DNA of 64,000 bases, taken from contig CP121470.1 of assembly GCA_030919125.1 (NCBI GenBank), positions 1,782,391 through 1,846,390 of the forward strand, written 5' to 3'. The translations under genes were made by a program, and so were the position numbers. This stretch comes from Methanoregula sp. SKADARSKE-2. Its GTDB lineage: Archaea > Halobacteriota > Methanomicrobia > Methanomicrobiales > Methanospirillaceae. Positions 39,087-48,217 of the stretch are shown here, in pieces (position 1 is the stretch's first letter; each line of letters opens with the position of its first letter). The notes beneath the pieces were generated by a model. It did not search any database. It was not told the DNA's origin and saw nothing but the letters and a program-made list of their open reading frames with translations.

Positions 39087-40412
39087 ATGACTACTGATCA
39101 GGACAGAAGCGGGATCTTTGAGGGGAAGCAGTCGTTGCTTATCACCGATACGGTGATCGATGGGAAAAGCACGGAGATTTTTATCAACGAGACCGGAACC
39201 ATCGCCGCAATAGGTGACCTGCGGGCAGGATACAAGGCCGAAGCTGACTATATCATCGATGCCGACGGCGCCCTTGCCCTCCCGGGGCTCGTCAATACCC
39301 ACACCCATGCCGCGATGTCGCTCTTCCGGGGATATGCGGATGATATGATCCTGCAGGACTGGCTCGGGCAGAAGATCTGGCCGCTTGAAGCCCACCTTAC
39401 CGGTGAGGATGTCTACTGGGGAACAAAGCTCGCCTGCCTTGAGATGATCCGGACCGGGACCGTGGCCTTCAATGATATGTACTTCTTCATGGAGGATGCA
39501 GCCCGGGCAGTGGATGAGTCGGGTATCCGGGCGGTACTTTCCTTTGGGTTCATCGATCTCTTCAGCGATGAGAAGCGTGAGAACGAGTGCAGGGCAACCG
39601 AGAAGTTCACCCGCCATGTCGGCTCCATGAACAATCCCCGGATCAAGTCCGCTGTCGGCCCCCATGCGATCTACACGGTCTCCCCGAAGGGATTGGAGTG
39701 GTGTGCGGAGTTTGCAAAAGAGCAGGAGATCGGGATCCACATCCATCTCTCCGAGACGGAAAAAGAGGTGAACGACTGCGTTGCCGGGCACGGGAGACGC
39801 CCGGCAGCGCTTCTCGATGACTACGGCATCCTGACCCCCCGGACCATCGCGGCACACTGTTGCTGGCTCAACGAGGCGGAGTGCGGCCTGCTCGGGAAAC
39901 GCGGGGTCAGCGTCTCGCACAACCCGGCAAGCAACATGAAACTCGCTACGAACCGGGCGATGCCATGGCAGCAGCTCGTTGCAGTCGGGGCCAATGTCTG
40001 CCTCGGTACTGACGGCTGCGCCTCGAACAACAACCTCGACATGTTCGAGGAGGCGAAGATCGCAGCCCTCCTCCAGAAGTTCTTCTGGAACGATCCGGCC
40101 GCCCTGCCTGCACCTCGGGCCCTTGCGATGGCGACATTTGCGGGAGGAAAAGCCCTCGGTTTTGGATCCGGCACCCTTGCTGTCGGCGCCCCCGCCGATC
40201 TTATCCTGGTTGCAACCAGAACCCCCTGCAACACCCCGCTCCACAATGCATTCTCGAACCTCGTGTACGCGTGCAATGGGGGATCTGTCGAAACCACCCT
40301 CTGTAACGGGAAGGTGCTGATGCTCAACCGAGAGATCCCGGGTGAGGAGCAGACTCTCGCAGCCGCAAAAGCCGCGGCCGAAGATCTTGTCCGGCGGGCT
40401 GCATCAGCGTAA
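39087..40412 (+). CDS. dadD: 5'-deoxyadenosine/methylthioadenosine/SAH deaminase (DadD/MtaD type)
   Basis: 441 residues, amidohydrolase. Metal ligands in NTHTHAAMSLFRGYADD (HxH), HIHLSETEKEV, IAAHCCWLNEAE and CLGTDGCASNNNLDMFEEAK. This family deaminates 5'-deoxyadenosine, MTA and S-adenosylhomocysteine in methanogens, recycling by-products of radical-SAM and methyltransfer reactions. The neighbouring phosphorylase would cleave the inosine products. Start ATG 39087. Intact. Confidence 0.85.
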   Translation: MTTDQDRSGIFEGKQSLLITDTVIDGKSTEIFINETGTIAAIGDLRAGYKAEADYIIDADGALALPGLVNTHTHAAMSLFRGYADDMILQDWLGQKIWPLEAHLTGEDVYWGTKLACLEMIRTGTVAFNDMYFFMEDAARAVDESGIRAVLSFGFIDLFSDEKRENECRATEKFTRHVGSMNNPRIKSAVGPHAIYTVSPKGLEWCAEFAKEQEIGIHIHLSETEKEVNDCVAGHGRRPAALLDDYGILTPRTIAAHCCWLNEAECGLLGKRGVSVSHNPASNMKLATNRAMPWQQLVAVGANVCLGTDGCASNNNLDMFEEAKIAALLQKFFWNDPAALPAPRALAMATFAGGKALGFGSGTLAVGAPADLILVATRTPCNTPLHNAFSNLVYACNGGSVETTLCNGKVLMLNREIPGEEQTLAAAKAAAEDLVRRAASA

Positions 40413-40443
40413 AGGATCATCCAGACCTGCAAGCATCCTTCTC

Positions 40444-41103
40444 ATGAAATCTTTTTTTCGTCCTCTATTTCCGCCGTGGCACGGGTCCTCCTCCACCTCC
40501 ACGTATGTGCAGGTGCCGGCTGTCTTGCAAACTCAGCAGGCCATACCGGACGCACTCCGGAAAAGAACGGGAGACTCATCGTATGTTTCCTCGATCTCGG
40601 CCAGGGAGATTTGACGCTGTTTACCTACTCCTCTCTCCCCCCAGCTGAGAGGTTCGGGGACGACCCGGATATTGCCGTGATCTCAGACGGGAAGGACAGG
40701 CTGTACTGACCCCCGGATAAAAGACGCTCGATGGTCTTGCAGCGATGGGACCATACGCATACGCACGGATGGATCTTCCTGGTCGGTTGCCACGGAAAAG
40801 ACCAGCAGTATCCGGGAGAGACCGTCTTTTCGGATCCGGTTCGCCGGTGTATCCTTTATCCAATGCATCCGGACTTCCCGCATACACCTTTTCCCCGGGC
40901 GCTCTTTTCCGAATACAACAATAACTGTACCTCCCCTTCCCCCGGTTCAGATCGGCAACACGGATCAGGTTTTCATCACCGGGACGAATTTCGATGCACC
41001 TGGCGATGACCGGGTAAGTCTGAATGGCGGATGGGTACGAATCTCCCATACGGGAGAGGGCATCATCCTCCTCAATGGGTGGACCTTGCCGACCGGATCG
41101 GGA
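40444..41103 (+). pseudogene. Lipoprotein with ComEC-like MBL start and lamin-tail domain, gutted
   Basis: ATG 40444 begins MKSFF; adding or dropping a base at the following T7 run gives SSSISAVARVLLHLHVCAG with a cysteine after AGAG, a lipoprotein signal, then LIVCFLDLGQGDLTLF, the opening strand of ComEC/Rec2-type metallo-hydrolases (usually FIDVGQGD). The metal-site region is absent. From about 40900 another open frame gives VQIGNTDQVFITGTNFDAPG, GGWVRISHTGEGIILLNGWT, the start of a lamin-tail (LTD) domain. Methanogens have lipoproteins with exactly this MBL plus LTD order, so I read this as one gene with most of the middle deleted. Confidence 0.45.
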
Positions 41104-41106
41104 GAC

Positions 41107-41355
41107 ATGCGCAAACGGGATCCGGATGATTTCGACACGTCTATACGTTCAGATGTCCCAGCCTTCAAAGTAATAACGCAGCTTGAAAAGCACACACACG
41201 CGGAGACACACAAGACCTGCAAAGTCTGTTCGTCATCCTATTCTCCCGAAAAGAACCCGTCACACTTCGGCGTCTGCGAGAGATGCGCCTACAAGATCCT
41301 GATAGTCCTCCTTGTCATCATGGTCATTACCTCGTATGTAGCCTGGTTCATGTGA
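41107..41355 (+). CDS. Small zinc-ribbon membrane protein
   Basis: 82 residues from ATG 41107 (the frame is open upstream through the LTD remnant). A charged N-terminus leads to TCKVCSSSYSPEKNPSHFGV then CERCAYK, a CxxC...CxxC zinc ribbon, immediately followed by one membrane helix (ILIVLLVIMVITSYVAWFM) that ends the protein. Probably anchored with the ribbon in the cytoplasm. Not a named family that I recognise. Confidence 0.5.
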   Translation: MRKRDPDDFDTSIRSDVPAFKVITQLEKHTHAETHKTCKVCSSSYSPEKNPSHFGVCERCAYKILIVLLVIMVITSYVAWFM

Positions 41356-41358
41356 CAG

Positions 41359-41763
41359 GAGCAGATTCCCGGGACCTTTTTTCTGAATCGATCTCTCTCG
41401 TTCTGTCCCGGAACTCGGGCTGGCTGCAAGGGTACTTTTCCGCGGAGGATACATCCAGGACAAAATTTTCTGAGCCGGTCCCCCGCCGGAGATGTGGCCA
41501 GCGATGTTGCGATTTGGGAGGTCTCAATGGAGTCTTTTAGGTTGCAAATATCACCCGTCCCGGCTCCACGCCCGCACCTACGACATTTGCAACGCCCGTC
41601 CGGACGCTAAGTCCCTCCGGTGGCAGGAGAAGCGGCGGCGGTTGATACCCTGCCGTATCTTTGTAATTCTCCGATCCGCAAATTCCTGAAATGCGACTCT
41701 GGTGGCTGGGATTTCATCCGGCCCGACCGTTCCTGGAAAAAATAAAAAAGATCGCTCCTTTTT
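41359..41763. other. Intergenic region, no gene supported
   Basis: About 400 bases between converging genes. Only short frames without features. The A/T-rich AAAAAATAAAAAAG near 41738-41751 may serve termination for the minus-strand acyl-CoA synthetase remnant. Confidence 0.35.
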
Positions 41764-42813
41764 TCAGGCAGTCTCGACTTTCGAGCCCTCTTCGAGGCCG
41801 AGCACCTTTATGGACTCATCCCGCATCCTGAACTTCTGGATCTTGCCGGAGATCGTGATCGGGAACTCGTTCACGAACATAACGTACCGCGGGATCTTGA
41901 AGTGGGCGATCTTCCCCTTGCAGTAGTCCTTGACTTCCTCCTCGGTCATGGTCTGGCCGGGCTTCGGCTTCACCAAGGCGCAGAGTTCCTCGCCGTACTT
42001 GATGTCCGGGACCCCGACAACGTAGACATCGAAGATCTTCTCATGGTGGTGAAGGAACTCCTCGATCTCCCGCGGGTAGATATTTTCCCCGCCCCGGATA
42101 ACCATGTCCTTCAACCGGCCCACGATCTTGAAGAACCCCTCCTCATCGAGGATGCCGAGATCGCCCGTGTGGTTCCAGTGGTCTTTGTCGAGCGTGGCGT
42201 GGGTGGCCGAGGGATTGTTGTAATAGCACTTCATGACGCAGTACCCGCGGGCGCAGATCTCCCCGATCTCGCCGGTCGGTACGATCTTTCCGGTTGAGGT
42301 ATTGACAATCTTCAGCTCGGTGTGAGGGAAGGCCCTCCCCACGGTCGTGACCCTCCGCTCAAGCGGATCCTTTGTTGTTGTCATCGTGACGCCGGGGCTT
42401 GTCTCAGTCTGGCCATACACGATCACGATCTCGCTCATGTGCATCTTCCGGTTGACCTCCTTCATCACCTCGATCGGGCAGGGGGACCCCGCCATGATGC
42501 CGGTGCGGAGGGTCTCCGCATATCGTACTTCGCGAAGTTGGGATGGGTGAGCTCGGCGATAAACATGGTCGGGACCCCGTGGACTGCGGTGCAGTGCTCT
42601 TTTTCGATCGTCTGGAGAACCGCTTCGGCATCGAACGTGGGTGCCGGAAGGACCATCGTCGTTCCGTGGGTCAAGGAGAAGCGCCCGGGCCACCCGGTTT
42701 ACTTCACCGAGAAACTGGCTGTAGGTGAGCCGGATATTCTGGTGAACGGATACGATCGCCTCGTTATCCGGGTATTTTGCCACGATCCTGTCGACCATCT
42801 CCCCGATTGTCAT
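41764..42813 (-). pseudogene. AMP-forming acyl-CoA synthetase, large internal deletion
   Basis: N-terminus MTIGEMVDRIVAKYPDNEAI and [19 protein letters not shown] are family-typical. At about 42675 this joins directly to [20 protein letters not shown] in a different frame, so roughly 190-200 residues are missing, including the ATP-binding YTSGTTGxPKG loop. A second small shift near 42516 returns to the first frame, from which the C-terminal half is open: VYGQTETSPGVTMTTTKDPL, HTGDLGILDEEGFFKIVGRL, GGENIYPREIEEF and the catalytic lysine region PITISGKIQKFRMR. A normal protein would be about 560 residues. Confidence 0.85.
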
Positions 42814-43244
42814 TCCCAGCAGGGGAACTTCTGATATTCCGCACGTTTAGCTGCCCTCGACCATCGTAACTACTGCAACACCCGACGATATATGGATAAT
42901 GATCTGCCCGGAACGTGGTGCACATCCCCGTTCCAAAACTTTAGGAAGTCGGGTTATGGAAACGGATGATGGAGCGCAAAAGATCTTTGCAGCCCCCGAA
43001 AGTTCCGGCCAGTGGTTCGTAAGGATCGCTCTTCCCGTATTGTGCGGTAAAAAAATGGACCCCGACGCCTGTTCCCGGGCCGGGGGTGCAGACGTTTTTG
43101 TGTACTCTTTTCGCGTCATTGGTCGGGATATCCTTCCCCGGATGGGTGACGATCCCCGGTTGGAGAACGAACAAAACTCTTAAGTTTCCGGACTGCGATT
43201 TTACTGGGTCAGCAAAGAGGAGAGCGTTCCTCATGCAGGCGCGG
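42814..43244. other. Intergenic region upstream of tRNA-Trp
   Basis: About 430 bases with no supported gene. AACTCTTAAGTTT near 43176-43188, about 60 bases before the tRNA, is a candidate promoter element. Confidence 0.3.
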
Positions 43245-43465
43245 GGGGTTGTGGCCTAGCCCGGAATGGCGACGGGCTCCAGCGGTCTTTGCGTTCTTGT
43301 GCTGCAGATGATGAACAATGGGTCTGCTGAGTTCATGTCCGGTTTTTGCCGGGCAGTCACGTTTGTAACCGTTGTCGGTTTCCCGTGATTCGATGATGAC
43401 CCGTTGGAGCACTGATGCATGTCGGAGAGACCCGTCGATCGTGAGTTCAAATCTCACCAACCCCA
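43245..43465 (+). tRNA. tRNA-Trp (anticodon CCA) with 147-nt intron
   Basis: Exons 43245-43282 and 43430-43465. Acceptor arms GGGGTTG and CAACCCC pair fully, discriminator A. T arm GTGAG-TTCAAAT-CTCAC is perfect. The anticodon stem ACGGG/CCCGT encloses CTCCAG plus A38 from the second exon, so the intron sits at the canonical 37/38 position and the anticodon is CCA. CCA tail not encoded. Confidence 0.93.
43283..43429 (+). ncRNA. Box C/D guide RNA within the tRNA-Trp intron
   Basis: C box GATGATGA at 43307-43314, D' box CTGA at 43327-43330, C' box GATGATGA at 43392-43399, D box CTGA at 43412-43415. The D-box guide (GTTGGAGC) pairs with precursor positions 31-37 plus the first intron base, with one G-U; the fifth nucleotide from D faces C34. 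The D'-box guide (ATGGGTCTG) pairs with positions 35-43 of the spliced form, with one U-G; the fifth faces position 39. Guiding of Cm34 and Nm39 by this intron is established for other Euryarchaeota; here residue 39 is C. Confidence 0.88.
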
Positions 43466-43471
43466 CATCTT

Positions 43472-43960
43472 CTAAAGAAGTTTTTCCCAATAGTCCTCAC
43501 GCTTTTCCTGCCCGCCCTGATCTTCGGTGCGCGAAAAAGCCGCCTGCGAGTGCGAAAAATGCGAAAAAATACTGAGTATAATGAGCACCGGCAGATAGAC
43601 AATTTTCATACCTGCCAAAAATATCAGGTGGGCCTGAAGCCCGGGCGCCATATATGGGACATACTGATCCCTGTACATTCCCAAAATGATCAGGAAGATT
43701 GCTATCCCCGTTCCGAGAAAACCGGCCATGTACGAGATCCAGGGTTTCCAGGAGGAATGGTCTTCCCTGTCACGCAGCCGATTCTGAAGCGATTCCGGTA
43801 ATGAAGAGGGACGCCGGTGTGATGAGGAATACCATGGTAAGAAACAGGAATCCCCCCTTCAACCCATAGGGAAGAGCGGGTTCAAGGTACGTCACAGCCG
43901 AAAAAATGAGAACCGGGTACAGGATCCCGAAAAGGATTCCCGGAATGATGGCAGGTTCAT
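43472..43960 (-). pseudogene. Multi-helix membrane protein, frameshifted
   Basis: Hydrophobic segments are spread over two frames: AIIPGILFGILYPVLIFSAV and GGFLFLTMVFLITPASLFIT in one, then, after a shift near 43790 (GIA to SLQNRLRDRED), MAGFLGTGIAIFLIILGMY and AGMKIVYLPVLIILSIFSHF in another. This would be a four-helix protein of about 160 residues with a charged cytoplasmic loop (LRDREDHSSWKPW). No family recognised. The start is unclear; an ATG at 43960 is in yet another frame. Confidence 0.4.
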
Positions 43961-44451
43961 ACTCCCGCTATCAGCACTCTACCATTAAAAGAATTTTGGA
44001 TAGCCGGTTTATGGTTGCCCGACCAGGCAGTATTATATCTCTGACCATGCAGTCTCACGCGTTATGGAAACCGAACGCTATGAACGCAGGCCTCGCGAAA
44101 CTGGACGAGATCGATCCCGATGCGCCTGAGCGGATAGGGGGAAGCCTCAGGGAGGTGGCCGAATATGCCCGTCTTGGTCACAAAAAGGCGTACCGTTCCG
44201 ACCCGGGTTTACGTGCGATGACGCTTCCTCTTGCCACAGCATTTCGGTTCTTATTAGGGCCATCGGCTGCACTCAAGGAATTATTTATACACGTTCATGG
44301 CCCTGAGGCATTGCCCGGCCCGTGGGACGGGGTTCATGATCGGTGGGGTGTCCGGCGGTCCGTACCTCCCGGATGCATCCGGACGCCGTCCATCGATTCG
44401 TAACTTTATCATAGCTAACGGGCGCATAATAACAGGATAACGGAGAGTTCC
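43961..44451. other. Region upstream of fae-hps, no confident gene
   Basis: An ATG at 44047 opens about 118 codons on the plus strand (NAGLAKLDEIDPDAPERIGG) but the later half is uninformative and I cannot support a protein. TTTATACA near 44283-44290 is TATA-like but far from the fae-hps start. Confidence 0.3.
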
Positions 44452-45633
44452 ATGTATTTAGTCGGAGAAGCACTCATTGGCGATGGCGCTGAACTGGCGC
44501 ACATCGACCTGCTCATGGGAGACAAGGAAGGTCCCATCGGCTCGGCGTTTGCAAACGCGATTTCACAGCTTTCATCGGGCCACACCCCACTCCTTGCGGT
44601 CGTACGCCCGAACCTGCTGACCAAGCCTGCGACCATCGTCATCCCGAAGGTTACCTTAAAGGATATGACGCAGGTCAATGAGATGTTCGGCCCCGTGCAG
44701 GCTGCGGTTGCCAAGGCCGTTGCGGACTGTGTTGAAGAAGGTGCGTTTTCCGGGATCGATATCGAGGGGACCGTCATCATGGTCTCCGCGTTCGTCCACC
44801 CCGATGCGAAGGACTACAACAAGATCTACCGGTACAACTACGGGGCGACGAAACTTTCCATCCACCGGGCGCTTGACAAGTTCCCGGACCAGAAGACCCT
44901 CGTGTACGAGAAGGACCGGGCGGCCCACGGCATCATGGGCTTCAAGGTGACCCGGCTCTGGGATGCGCCCTACCTCCAGGTCGCGATGGATCTCGTGGAT
45001 ATGGGCAAGGTCGCCCAGGTCTTAAAAGCCGTCCCCGAGAACGACCACGTGATCATCGAGGCGGGAACCCCGCTCATCAAGAAGTTCGGCCTTGGTGTCA
45101 TCGGCGAGATCCGGAAGCTCCGGCCGAACGCCTTCATCATCGCGGACATGAAGATCCTCGACACCGGGAACCTCGAAGCCCGCATGGCAGCGGATGCGAC
45201 CGCAGACGCAGTCGTCGTCTCCGGCCTCGCCCCCGTCTCAACGATGGAGAAGGCGATCGCAGAAGCCCGCAAGGTCGGCATCTACTCGATCGTGGACATG
45301 CTGAACGTGCAGGCACCGGCAAAGCTGATCGCGAGCCTCAAGGTCAAGCCGGACATCGTGGAACTTCACCGTGCGATCGATGTCGAAGAGTCGGCCCATG
45401 CATGGGGCGACATCCCGGCGATCAAGAAGGCGGCAGGCGGCCGGCTGCTCGTCGCCACCGCAGGCGGCATCCGTGTCGATGTCGTGAAGGACGCCCTGAA
45501 GGCGGGCGCAGACATCCTCGTTGTCGGCCGTGCGATTACTGCGAGCAAGGATATCGGGCATGCGGCAGAAGAGTTCCTCGACCAGCTGAACCGGGAAGAG
45601 ATCGACCAGTTCAGGGTCATGACGGATTTCTAA
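44452..45633 (+). CDS. fae-hps: Bifunctional formaldehyde-activating enzyme / 3-hexulose-6-phosphate synthase
   Basis: 393 residues. Residues 1 to about 160 are Fae (condenses formaldehyde with tetrahydromethanopterin): EALIGDGAELAHIDLLMGDK with the catalytic His, GPVQAAVAKAVADCVEEGAF. Residues about 165-393 are Hps, an OMP-decarboxylase-like barrel: DAPYLQVAMDLVDMGKVAQV, IEAGTPLIKKFGLGVIGEIR, FIIADMKILDTGN and VATAGGIRVDVVKDALKAGA. In methanogens the fusion links the RuMP route of pentose-phosphate synthesis to one-carbon carriers. Start ATG 44452 with GGAGAG upstream. Intact. Confidence 0.95.
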   Translation: MYLVGEALIGDGAELAHIDLLMGDKEGPIGSAFANAISQLSSGHTPLLAVVRPNLLTKPATIVIPKVTLKDMTQVNEMFGPVQAAVAKAVADCVEEGAFSGIDIEGTVIMVSAFVHPDAKDYNKIYRYNYGATKLSIHRALDKFPDQKTLVYEKDRAAHGIMGFKVTRLWDAPYLQVAMDLVDMGKVAQVLKAVPENDHVIIEAGTPLIKKFGLGVIGEIRKLRPNAFIIADMKILDTGNLEARMAADATADAVVVSGLAPVSTMEKAIAEARKVGIYSIVDMLNVQAPAKLIASLKVKPDIVELHRAIDVEESAHAWGDIPAIKKAAGGRLLVATAGGIRVDVVKDALKAGADILVVGRAITASKDIGHAAEEFLDQLNREEIDQFRVMTDF

Positions 45634-45693
45634 AATTTTTTAGTATACTCTTTTCTTCGGCCCGGTCATTTCATGGGTTGCGATTGACTTCTT

Positions 45694-46936
45694 GAGGATA
45701 ACGAATAACCCATTATTTTACGATCGTACCGGAAAGGGGTGCTTCCCGAGCGTTCGGCTTGCCCCAATTTTACAAAATAGCACCAATGTGAGTGGGTCTA
45801 TGTATCCGGTTCTTGCATTTTCAGGCCACATTTCAGTTTTTTGTCGAGAGCATCCGCTCAAGAACCCCTTGTTTTTTGAGGGTTGCGAGTTGAAACCGGT
45901 TAAAGCAGAAGGCCGAGAACAGCATTTTGGTATGCACCCTGAGAACGGTTGTGACTTTGGTATGAGCAGAATGGAACACATTCTTGATGATGGCATATGG
46001 GCGTTCCCCGGGAGATAGGATTCGAGAGATTCGAGCGTTTTTGAGAACATCGCGGATACCGATCGGATGCCCACGAACACCCCGTTGCATGGTGGTGTTG
46101 AAACCTTTTGTTTTGGTACCGAAATATCCTCGGTCACGGTAGATCACCACTCCTTCGTTCGACTTCTCCGAAGAACCGTTCAATTTTGCCGTTCGTTTGA
46201 GGGTGTTTTATCCTGGTTGGGATGTGTTTTATGTTGTGATGAACAAGGAACTCTCCGAATTTATGATGGGCCTATTCACGGTTCCAAGCTGAAACGAATT
46301 GTGTACCGTTGTCAGTGAGGATCTCGCGGGGCGTACCTTACATCTGGAATCCCTGATTCAGCACCGTGAGAGTGTTCTCGGTAGTTGGAGAATCGAATAC
46401 CCCGTAGCAGGTGATGAGGCGGGATGAATCATCCATGAATGCGATCAGCCATTTCTTCGATCCTTTAAGTTCGAACTCTTTCCAGTCTCCCTGCCCCATC
46501 GACATGGAATGAGTACGTTCATACCGAACATATTTCCGCTGTTGCCGTTTTTTCATGTTGATCTCCACCAGACCGTGGTTCAAAAATACCCGATAGATTC
46601 GATTATGCGGGATATGGATCCCGTGTGTTTCCTCACTCTTCTTCTCCAGATGGATTGGACCAATGTTGTTGGATTGATAGGTTGCGAGGATCAACTCTTC
46701 TGCTCGATCATCGATGGCTTGGGGCTTTCTTCCAGATTGCCTGAGTACCGGATATTCTCCCGATTCTCTGAACGGGTTGATGAACTGATACACTCGTTGA
46801 CGGGTAATCTGGAAATACCGGGCAATCTCAACAACGGGTTTATCATTGACACATTGCTGAATGATCCTCTGGATAGCCCCATTCGATAAGTTGCTCAAAT
46901 CGGTATTTACATCTGATGTCAAATGATTTCGGGATA
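45694..46936 (-). mobile_element. Inverted derivative of the IS481/IS5 pile-up (copy 2)
   Basis: Reading on the minus strand: an IS481-like transposase (46958 to about 46163), directly fused to the same IS5 3' fragment (46163 to 45694). The join is at GTCGAACGAAGGA (46151-46163), a 13-bp word found in copy 1 both in IS481 (31869-31881) and in IS5 (32786-32798). Copy 2 thus lacks the 917 bp in between. The transposase is dead: an extra TAA replaces the Tyr codon after GFQM, and the amber codon seen in copy 1 is present too. Confidence 0.85.
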
Positions 46937-47959
46937 GGACAGGCATTGAAGAGAGCATCCAACACTCTCTTCCTGAGCCGGTATTTTTTTTATTTTCTTC
47001 TGCTTCTCTTTTTTCTCATACCATCTCCAGAACGTTTTTTGAACCGGTTTTTTTCCAAAAACGATCGAAAAAAACCGGTATTTCTCAACAGAAAAAAATC
47101 TGAAGAGGTTGCGTGACCGAGAACCTCCCCAGGTAAGCATCAGGTTACCCACCAAATATTCCCCCTACCTCAACCATCCGGACAGCATCTCCCGCGATCC
47201 ATTTGGAGAGAGAGCCGGGCCCTTTGCGGGCTCCGTTTCCCGTAAACCTGCTCCGGGAAAGCCCACAAAACGCCCGGATTTCCGGGTTTTTAAAAGTCGG
47301 AGGAAACACGTCAGATTGCCAAAATACCCAATTTAATGCGGGAAAAATGACCAACAAGAGCTGGGTGAGATCTCAAATTGACCCTCCAGGGACCAATCGA
47401 CCGGGAGATCGTGCAAAAGAAGTGCCTCTATGACCCTCCCATAAAATCTGGGTTATTCGAGTGTATTTTGGCAAAATATGCTCTTATTGCGGATATTTTC
47501 CCAGGGTTCGATCCTGGATCAGAGCAGATGTTGATAAATATGGGATTTTGCGGATCTCCTGCCCCGAGGGATTTTTCTGTTCCGGGGATTGGCCGGCAGG
47601 AGCAGAGTCATTCGTGGGATCGGCCATTGGACGGCCGATTTAAGAAGACCGGGGGAGGTCCGATCGGTTCAAGCACATATTTCTGACAACAATGAGACAC
47701 GGGTTTTTTTTGCGCGATTGAAAAGGGGAGAGAATTACTCTTTGCAGGATTGAGATCCAAGCCCCGATATTTTGGGGGGAAGATGCCGCAACTCAGGTAA
47801 ATTGTGCAGTTGATCGAGCGAGGGCTCATCCCAAAATAAAACCGGGCCGGGATTTTTTTGGATCGGCTGAACGAAAAAGTTCCGGCCAATGGCCCTTCTC
47901 CTCCCCCATCGGGATTCTTTGGATAAACCTATATCCTTCCCCACCCAAGATTTAAGCAC
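46937..47959. other. Kilobase without a supported gene
   Basis: Only short frames. The first 160 bases are T/A-rich with repeated ACCGGTTTTT/AAAAACCGGT-like words (47040-47085). A small hairpin with ATCGGCC/GGCCGAT arms lies at about 47619-47639, similar to one near 3310. No RNA gene that I could fold by eye. Confidence 0.35.
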
Positions 47960-48136
47960 ATGGATGCAAGACTTCTCGATGTTGTTATTGGCGTGGTTGC
48001 GTTCCTGGTCCTGATAGCAATGCTCGCCGTACTGCCGATGATCATGATCGCGGGGGTTGCCTATATTATCGCGATTGTTATCTTCGTTCTCTTCTTGTCC
48101 GGGGCAGGATACCTGGTTAACGAGAAGATTGCATAA
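47960..48136 (+). CDS. Small membrane protein, 58 residues
   Basis: ATG 47960 to TAA 48136. After MDARLLDVVIGVV almost the whole chain is hydrophobic: FLVLIAMLAVLPMIMIAGVA then YIIAIVIFVLFLSGAGYLV, two helices, ending NEKIA. AAGATTTAAGCACATG just before it could hold promoter sequence. Convergent with priL. No family name known to me. Confidence 0.6.
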   Translation: MDARLLDVVIGVVAFLVLIAMLAVLPMIMIAGVAYIIAIVIFVLFLSGAGYLVNEKIA

Positions 48137-48217
48137 TTTGCTTCTTGTTTTCAGGTACTCTTCAAATTCTTTTGCCCGGTCTCCCCTCCGGCCTACGGGT
48201 TTTAGGGTTCTCCCTCC

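Noticed and set aside
38763..40244. A 493-codon minus-strand frame
   Set aside because: It is antisense to dadD and the phosphorylase gene, both with clear motifs.
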